Assembly (NCBI GenBank): GCA_944391705.1
Contig: CALXUN010000016.1
Location: 1 to 39,711, forward strand
Length of the DNA: 39,711 nucleotides
Source of the DNA: an uncultured Alphaproteobacteria bacterium
Lineage (GTDB): Bacteria; Pseudomonadota; Alphaproteobacteria; RF32; CAG-239
Direction of reading: 5' to 3'
Positions 34,646-39,711 of the stretch are shown piece by piece. Position 1 is the first letter of the stretch; the number at the start of each line of letters is the position of its first letter. The notes beneath the pieces are model-generated. The model did not search any database. It had not been told where the DNA came from and saw only the letters and a program-made list of their open reading frames with translations. The translations under genes were made by a program, and so were the position numbers.

Positions 34646-37600
34646 TTACATTTCACTTAAAAGTTTGACATACTTTTTGATGATGTCGATTCGTTTTTTA
34701 TAATCGCTCAAATTGCCTTCAATAAAGAGTTTCTGATCAGGGCGGATTTTAACCACGCCAAACGAACGGTTCATCAAATCAATCAGTTTGTCGACGGCTT
34801 TGAAAGTGTCATTATGGAAAGTAATCAAAATTCCTTTGGCACCGGCGTCAATTTTACCGATATTGGCGGCATAACACATCTGTTTAATTTCAATGGTGGT
34901 TAAAAGGTTATCAACCTCAACCGGTATCGGGCCGAAGCGGTCAATGAGTTCTTCTTTCATATCCAAAATATCATCAAATGTTTTAAGCGAACCGATTCGT
35001 TTGTATAATCCAAGGCGGACGCCTAAGTCTTTAACATAATTTTCCGGGATCATAATCGGGATTCCGGTTGTAATTTGCGGCGCCCAGTCATCGGCCGTAA
35101 ATACGGCAGCCGATTCGCTGGTCTCCTGATGATGCATGGCAGCTTTTTGCCGGATAATTTCTTCTTCCAGCATATGGTGGTAAAGTGCAATACCAACGTC
35201 TTTAATGTGGCCGGACTGTTCGGTACCCAACACGTTGCCGGAGCCGCGAATATCCATATCGTGGCTGGCAAGCGAGAAACCTGCGCCCAGCGTATCCAGG
35301 GCAGATAAAATCGTCAGTCTTTTTTCTGCCACGGGTTTTAATTTCTTTTGGGCCGGAATGGTAAAATAACAATAACCGCGCACTTTTGAACGGCCGATTC
35401 TGCCGCGCAGCTGATAAAGTTGTGCCAGCCCGAACATATCGGCGCGATGGATAATCATGGTATTAACCGTCGGCATATCAATACCCGATTCGATAATGGT
35501 AGTGGAAAGCAGCAAATCATATTTTCCGGCGGCAAAATCATTCATCACGTCTTCCAGATCTTTAACCGGCATTTGCCCGTGAGCAACCGCTATTTTGATA
35601 TCCGGTGCCAAAGCCTTTAATTCCTGTTCCATACCGGCAATATCCGAAACCCGGGGACAAACAAAAAAAGTCTGTCCGCCGCGGAATTTTTCGCGGTAAA
35701 TGGCTTCTTTAATCATAACCGAATCAAACGGCATAACAAACGTGCGCGCGGCCAGTCGGTCAACCGGCGGCGTGGCGATAATGCTTAACTGTTTAACCCC
35801 GGTTAACGAAAGCTGCAAAGTCCGCGGTATCGGCGTCGCACTTAAAGTCAGAACATGCACATCGGCTTTAAGCGCTTTAAGTTTTTCCTTATGGGCAACG
35901 CCGAAATGCTGCTCTTCATCAACGATTAAAAGCCCAAGATTACAGAACTTGACATTTTGCGATAAGAGCGCATGCGTGCCGATAACAATTTCTATTGCGC
36001 CGTTTTTAAGCCCTTCCTGCGTTTCGCGCATTTCTTTGGCCGAAACCAGCCGGGACAGCATCCGGACTTTAACCGGAAAGCCTTCCAGCCGTTGCTTGAA
36101 ATTTAAATAATGCTGCCGGGCCAACAAAGTTGTCGGAACAATAAGCGCTACCTGGGCGCCGCTTATGGCAACCGTAAACGCTGCCCGCAAAGCCACTTCG
36201 GTTTTACCAAACCCCACATCGCCGCACACCAGCCTGTCCATCGGCATACCGGCGTTTAAGTCTTTTAAAACATCGGCAATGGCGCGGCGTTGGTCGTCGG
36301 TTTCATTATAAGGAAAGCGGGCGCAGAAATCATCATAAAGCCCGGCCGGCGGTACAAATGTATCGGCGGTTTTAAGCTCGCGTTCGGCGGCAACTTTAAT
36401 CAGCTTTTCGGCAATGTCTTTGATTTTTTCTTTAACTTTTGCCTTTTTGGCCTGCCAGGCCAACCCGCCTAAAGTATCAAGCGTTACATTCTCATCATCG
36501 GAACCATAGCGGGAAATGACATCTATGTTTTCAACCGGGACGAACAGTTTGTCGTCATGAGCGTATAAAATTTTCAGGCAATCATGCGGTGCGCCGCCGG
36601 CCACAATGTTTTCAAGCCCCATAAACCGGCCGACGCCGTGCTCGATATGCACCACAAGTTCACCGACGGACAAAGAAGAAACATCGGCAATAAAATCTTC
36701 GGCGCTGACTTTCTTTTTTACTTTTCGGTTTTGTTTTTCACCTAAAATATCGGCTTCCGAAACAATACAAAATTCTTCATTTTTAAATCCGTGCGGCAAA
36801 CCTAAAACAATAAGCGCAATTTTTTTATGTGCGGCTTTGTTCAAAGCATCGGCAAACGTATCGGCAAAAGTGAGATTTTTAATGCCGTATTCGTTCATTA
36901 AGGTATAAAGCCGTTCGCGCGAGCCGTCGGAATAACAGCAGACGATTCGTTTTAGGCGTCCGTTTTCCTGAAGATAATCATTAACATCCTGATAGACGGC
37001 TGCGGTATTGATGTTTTTGGCATGGGCAAAATCGCGCCCCGGAATAACTTTTTGATTAACAACCGATTCGCTGTCCGGCAGGCTTAAAGAGGTTATTTTA
37101 ACGGCCTGTTTTTTACCGGCGATATCATTAAATTCCGCGGCATTTAAATATAAAAGTTCCGGCCTTAAAGGACGATAAACGGTTTCTTCGGCGGCCGTTT
37201 TCAGGTTAAGAGCTTCCAGCCGCGCGGTATAATAATCCAAAATGCTGTCTTCTTTAGCCTGCAAAGCATCTTCATAATTATGCCCTAAAACAAGGGTGGC
37301 AGCCGGGAGATAATCAAACAGCGTCGGCAAAGGCTCTTCATAGAAAAACGGCAGCCAGTTTTCCATACCGATATATTTACGTCCGCCGGAAACGGATTCG
37401 TAAATTTCATCTTTCAAACTGTCGGTGCCGAAAGCTTCACGATATTTTGAGCGAAAATTTTTAATGGTATTGGCGTCTATGATAACTTCATTGGCCACGC
37501 CGAAAGCATACTGTTTGATAACACCGGTCGTACGCTGGGAAAGCGGGTCAAACGTGCGGATTTTTTCAATATCTTCATCAAACAAATCGATTCGGATAGG

Positions 37601-38170
37601 TTGTTCGGCGCCGGTCGGAAAAATATCAATAATATCACCGCGCACGGCATATTCACCTGGCTCCATCACTTGTTCAACCCTGGTATAGCCATTAACGGCG
37701 GCATAATGCATAAAGTCATTAAAATTAAGTTTTCCGCCGGTTTTTAAAATCCGCCGCGCGTTCAGAAAAATTTTTTTAGGCGGCAGTTTCTGGATAACCG
37801 CACCAATGCTGGCAATAATCAGCCGCGGTTGTTTTGGGTTTGGTTCAAGGGCAATTTCGGTTAAAGTTTCAAGCCGTGTGGAAACAATATTAACATTCGG
37901 CGACACGCGGTCAAAAGGCACGGTATCCCATGCCGGAAAAGTCAGAACTTTCAAATCGGGGTTGAGGTAACGCGCGGTATCAGCCGTTTGTTCTAACGCC
38001 ACGCCGTTGCTGACGATATATAAAACATCGTGCTTTGCGGTTTTTAAGGCTTCCGTTAACAAAAAAGCGTCATAACCTTCAGCAACCGATGAAAGCGTTT
38101 TATTGCGCCAATGTTCAAATTTATCTTCCATGGCAGAATTTATAAACGTCTGCAAACAATAAGGCAACAT
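34646..38170 (-). CDS. mfd: transcription-repair coupling factor Mfd
   Basis: 1174 residues, full length. Mfd removes RNA polymerase stalled at lesions and recruits UvrA. The UvrB-like N-terminus (about 15-350) is followed by the polymerase-interacting domain (LVVHIEHGVGRFMGLENI), the helicase core with Walker A GDVGFGKTEVALRAAF and DEEQ in LLIVDEEQHFG, the RecG-like second lobe (QLYQLRGRIGRSKVRGYCYF), and the C-terminal TRCF domain. The start may be Met14 at 38131 (MEDKFEHWRN); neither ATG has a clear ribosome site. Confidence 0.97.
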   Translation of the reverse strand: MLPYCLQTFINSAMEDKFEHWRNKTLSSVAEGYDAFLLTEALKTAKHDVLYIVSNGVALEQTADTARYLNPDLKVLTFPAWDTVPFDRVSPNVNIVSTRLETLTEIALEPNPKQPRLIIASIGAVIQKLPPKKIFLNARRILKTGGKLNFNDFMHYAAVNGYTRVEQVMEPGEYAVRGDIIDIFPTGAEQPIRIDLFDEDIEKIRTFDPLSQRTTGVIKQYAFGVANEVIIDANTIKNFRSKYREAFGTDSLKDEIYESVSGGRKYIGMENWLPFFYEEPLPTLFDYLPAATLVLGHNYEDALQAKEDSILDYYTARLEALNLKTAAEETVYRPLRPELLYLNAAEFNDIAGKKQAVKITSLSLPDSESVVNQKVIPGRDFAHAKNINTAAVYQDVNDYLQENGRLKRIVCCYSDGSRERLYTLMNEYGIKNLTFADTFADALNKAAHKKIALIVLGLPHGFKNEEFCIVSEADILGEKQNRKVKKKVSAEDFIADVSSLSVGELVVHIEHGVGRFMGLENIVAGGAPHDCLKILYAHDDKLFVPVENIDVISRYGSDDENVTLDTLGGLAWQAKKAKVKEKIKDIAEKLIKVAAERELKTADTFVPPAGLYDDFCARFPYNETDDQRRAIADVLKDLNAGMPMDRLVCGDVGFGKTEVALRAAFTVAISGAQVALIVPTTLLARQHYLNFKQRLEGFPVKVRMLSRLVSAKEMRETQEGLKNGAIEIVIGTHALLSQNVKFCNLGLLIVDEEQHFGVAHKEKLKALKADVHVLTLSATPIPRTLQLSLTGVKQLSIIATPPVDRLAARTFVMPFDSVMIKEAIYREKFRGGQTFFVCPRVSDIAGMEQELKALAPDIKIAVAHGQMPVKDLEDVMNDFAAGKYDLLLSTTIIESGIDMPTVNTMIIHRADMFGLAQLYQLRGRIGRSKVRGYCYFTIPAQKKLKPVAEKRLTILSALDTLGAGFSLASHDMDIRGSGNVLGTEQSGHIKDVGIALYHHMLEEEIIRQKAAMHHQETSESAAVFTADDWAPQITTGIPIMIPENYVKDLGVRLGLYKRIGSLKTFDDILDMKEELIDRFGPIPVEVDNLLTTIEIKQMCYAANIGKIDAGAKGILITFHNDTFKAVDKLIDLMNRSFGVVKIRPDQKLFIEGNLSDYKKRIDIIKKYVKLLSEM

Positions 38171-38261
38171 AAAAAATTGTCATGAGAATTTTTTTCCATC
38201 GACTTTCATCTTGACATTGGAAGATAAATTTTCAAAATAACATTACTTAAATTTTATCATT

Positions 38262-38555
38262 ATGAAGAGTTTTTTAGAATTATTGGGTTTACTTGCCGGT
38301 TTGCTGGCAAAAGTTCTTTTAAGTTTAATCGGCGTAAGTGTTCTGGTTGTCGTGAACATGTTGTTTTTAAGCCTTGTCGGTGCGTTTGCCGGCTGGCTGC
38401 TGGATTTGATTTTTTCTTATCCGCTTACCGGTTTATTTAAGCTTATCGGTTGCCCGTCCGGCGGTTTCTGGCTTTTGGGCGCTGTGTTCGGCCTTATTAG
38501 TGGATTGTTTAAATTTCACATTCGTTTCAACCGGATACACAAAAAACAGGCATAA
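38262..38555 (+). CDS. small hydrophobic membrane protein
   Basis: 97 residues with two or three membrane helices (about 5-40 and 65-88) and a short basic tail (FNRIHKKQA). It is unrecognised. A TTGACA lies at 38211 upstream, but the -10 box is weak and no ribosome site precedes the ATG, so the start is not certain. It is divergent from mfd and convergent with the XRE gene, with a shared terminator between them. Confidence 0.6.
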   Translation: MKSFLELLGLLAGLLAKVLLSLIGVSVLVVVNMLFLSLVGAFAGWLLDLIFSYPLTGLFKLIGCPSGGFWLLGAVFGLISGLFKFHIRFNRIHKKQA

Positions 38556-38559
38556 CAAA

Positions 38560-38584
38560 ACCCCGCTCATAAAAGAGCGGGGTT
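38560..38584. terminator. bidirectional terminator
   Basis: AACCCCGCTC and GAGCGGGGTT form a 10-bp stem around ATAAAA, with T-runs on both sides when read on each strand. It lies between the convergent membrane-protein and XRE genes. Confidence 0.8.
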
Positions 38585-38591
38585 TATGCTT

Positions 38592-38840
38592 TTAAGCATC
38601 AATATCTTCAAAGCGGATAACCACACGTTTTTCAAATGCGGCGGCAATGAGATACAGATAATATATATCAAGAAATCCTTTGCCGATTTCCCAACGCTCA
38701 ACCAGTATAGGCGGAACATTGGCCTTGTGGCTTAAGATTTCCAGACTCATTTTATGCTGACGGCGCAGTTCGTATATTTGCTGCCCGACTTCCCGGATGG
38801 TTTGTTTGCGGTTTTTTACCGATGTTTTTTTATCAAACAT
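38592..38840 (-). CDS. XRE-family helix-turn-helix protein
   Basis: 82 residues from ATG 38840, chosen because AAAGGAG lies nine bases before it; ATGs at 38846 and 38867 are also in frame. The helix-turn-helix core reads VGQQIYELRRQHKMSLEILSHKANVPPILVERWEIGKGFLDIYYLYLIAAAF, similar to the Cro/CI type DNA-binding domain. The rest is a short tail (VVIRFEDIDA). It probably binds DNA as a small regulator; its target is unknown. Directly upstream, on the same strand, lies a candidate RNA leader with a terminator hairpin. Confidence 0.8.
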   Translation of the reverse strand: MFDKKTSVKNRKQTIREVGQQIYELRRQHKMSLEILSHKANVPPILVERWEIGKGFLDIYYLYLIAAAFEKRVVIRFEDIDA

Positions 38841-38881
38841 ATTCATAAGCTCCTTTCTTTTGTTCATATCAAAATTAAAAC

Positions 38882-39036
38882 AAAAACCGCTTTAGAAAAT
38901 TCCAAAGCGGAGGAGCCACAAAACTGTACAAACTCAGTCCCCGTTATTCGTACCCAAAGGTCTTATTTCCGGGACTCCTCCAAAGAAGGAGATTGTTTGT
39001 ATGATGTCTTGTGGACACCACCGTCAAACGACGGCA
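38882..39036 (-). ncRNA. candidate structured RNA or attenuator leader upstream of the XRE gene
   Basis: On the minus strand a promoter (TTGCAA at 39065-39070, TAATAT at 39043-39048, spacer 16) leads into about 155 bases with strong pairing. An 11-bp 5' hairpin covers about 39015-39040. A closing helix pairs CCACAAGAC with GTTTTGTGG and ACAAAC with GTTTGT. Inside are CTCC/GGAGG and GTCCC/GGGGAC hairpins. It ends in a terminator (CCGCTTT/AAAGCGG at 38887-38910, then T-run). GGAGGAG could instead pair with CTCCTCC just before the terminator. Size and layout also recall 6S RNA, but I cannot confirm a family. Confidence 0.55.
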
Positions 39037-39098
39037 GTGCCTATATTAAAGAAATTCCCCATTTTTGCAAGTGTTTTTATTTATCCGAAAGTACTATC

Positions 39099-39127
39099 TT
39101 GACCTTTCTCTTAAAAGTTGTTATATT
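39099..39127 (+). promoter_or_regulatory. sigma-70-like promoter of the tandem three-way-junction RNA
   Basis: TTGACC (39099-39104) and TATATT (39122-39127) with the optimal 17-base spacer. Transcription should start at about 39134, just at the first helix of the RNA. Confidence 0.75.
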
Positions 39128-39133
39128 TAATTT

Positions 39134-39324
39134 GTTTTCCAACAGGAATGAAATCGAAATCGCCTGTTTAGTATCTCTATCCGGCATGATAAACGGGATA
39201 GAGAATTGGAAAAAAGCTTTCACCAGCAGGAACGAAAGAATTTAATCGCCTGTCTGTGTATCTTTATACGGATTGCAACTTCGTATAGAGGATTGAAAGC
39301 GAGCCCCCTTCCGGGGGCTTTTTT
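39134..39324 (+). ncRNA. candidate small RNA with two tandem three-way-junction domains
   Basis: About 190 nt with its own promoter and terminator. Domain 1: outer helix TTTTCCAA/TTGGAAAA (39135-39142, 39206-39213), hairpin A CAGG/CCTG (39143, 39163), hairpin B TCTCTATCC/GGATAGAGA (39174, 39196). Domain 2: outer helix GCTTTCA/TGAAAGC (39216, 39294), hairpin A CAGG/CCTG (39227, 39249), hairpin B CTTTATACG/CGTATAGAG with one G-U (39262, 39282). The outer and B helices differ in sequence but keep pairing. CAGGAA, GAAA and ATCGCCTG are shared. No known RNA family is recognised. Confidence 0.7.
39302..39324 (+). terminator. Rho-independent terminator of the tandem-domain RNA
   Basis: AGCCCCC (39302-39308), loop TTCC, GGGGGCT (39313-39319), then six T in all. 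Only the plus strand has a T-run. Confidence 0.9.
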
Positions 39325-39711
39325 ACCTGTCAATTTTATACATGGAAGCTATTATTCTTTCTCCCTCTTGAGGAGAGGTTACCACTTTAATATCACCTTG
39401 CGGAGTTGAAGCAATATAGATATCTTGGTCATATTGTGAAACTTCTGTTGGCTTCCTTTTAATATACTTTGGAATTTGACTAACTTGTTGTTTTGTCATA
39501 TCATGCTTGTAAATAGCTTTATTTAAGCCGTAATTACTTCTTGTTCCTGTGATTTTCTTAAAGGTATTTCCGCCTGCCGCAATAATTTCTCCGTTTTCCC
39601 CTCGTATAGCCTCGCCACGCTGGAGAATAACCGTTTCACCATTATGGTTCTTCATCCTTGTAATAACATCTTTACCGCTACCTTGAAACGGGTTTTGTTT
39701 CAACCTGTCAT
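39323..39711 (-). CDS. C-terminal part of a gene leaving the window, possible toxin or phage-type domain
   Basis: The frame is open to the window edge, so the N-terminus is missing; the first in-frame TTG at 39703 is probably not the start. About 129 residues are visible, with no signal peptide or membrane helix. Features are FQGSGKDVITRMKNHNGETV, LQRGEAIRGENGEII, GTRSNYGLNKAIYKHDM and a final beta-rich stretch (DIYIASTPQGDIKVVTSPQ). The HDMTKQQVSQIPKYIKR segment loosely recalls C-terminal nuclease toxins of polymorphic or phage MuF-type proteins, but this is a weak analogy. It is convergent with the tandem-domain RNA; their 3' ends meet. Confidence 0.6.
   Translation of the reverse strand, partial: DRLKQNPFQGSGKDVITRMKNHNGETVILQRGEAIRGENGEIIAAGGNTFKKITGTRSNYGLNKAIYKHDMTKQQVSQIPKYIKRKPTEVSQYDQDIYIASTPQGDIKVVTSPQEGERIIASMYKIDR

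Noticed and set aside
39134-39300. CRISPR array, because both units end in ATTGRAA
   Set aside because: Only two units, with diverged sequence and paired helices instead of identical repeats and unrelated spacers.

Overview
The window looks like chromosome of a low-GC Gram-negative alphaproteobacterium, probably host- or gut-associated. The evidence is an LPS and outer-membrane biogenesis cluster (pyrH-frr-uppS-cdsA-rseP-bamA-lpxD-fabZ), the mutM / rpsT / dnaA / dnaN / recF neighbourhood typical of that class, a prepilin of the KGRSMVEMLG type, and dispersed palindromic repeats. This assignment is an inference from gene content; no 16S gene is present.

Layout. 1-305: palindromic repeat DNA and the terminator of the first operon. 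306-4053 (minus): an envelope operon of a retropepsin-like lipoprotein, a transglutaminase-like 7TM protein and a RimK-like ATP-grasp ligase, with a cyclophilin last. 4215-6395 (plus): two tandem paralogous secreted proteins whose conserved Cys/His pattern suggests an undescribed CHAP/NlpC-like family; they share a promoter pattern. 6397-7536 (minus): an OprB-like porin. 7709-9869 (plus): ruvA-ruvB-ybgC. 9884-11396: a two-gene unknown cassette bracketed by two helically phased arrays of GATACA boxes. 11540-15797 (minus): topA, dprA, plsY. 15892-16500 (minus): a prepilin. 16695-24671 (plus): the pyrH-to-fabZ operon. 24878-26122 (plus): a cysteine-rich secreted repeat protein. 26427-31616 (minus): dnaA, then three translationally coupled unknown genes, dnaN and recF. 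32114-33699 (minus): rpsT, a small secreted protein and mutM. 33808-34575 (plus): a J-domain protein and a small unknown protein. 34646-38170 (minus): mfd. 38262-39711: a small membrane protein, an XRE-type regulator, two candidate structured RNAs and the C-terminal part of a gene that leaves the window.

How it fits together. Most of the window is housekeeping: replication initiation and clamp loading, recombination and repair (RuvAB, RecF, MutM, Mfd, DprA), topology (TopA), translation (RpsT, Frr), and phospholipid, undecaprenyl, lipid A and outer-membrane protein assembly. The most unusual parts are the roughly 190-nt RNA at 39134-39324, made of two tandem three-way-junction domains whose helices covary between copies, with its own promoter and terminator; the GATACA-array cassette; the paralogous CHAP-like pair; and the unknown trio between dnaA and dnaN.
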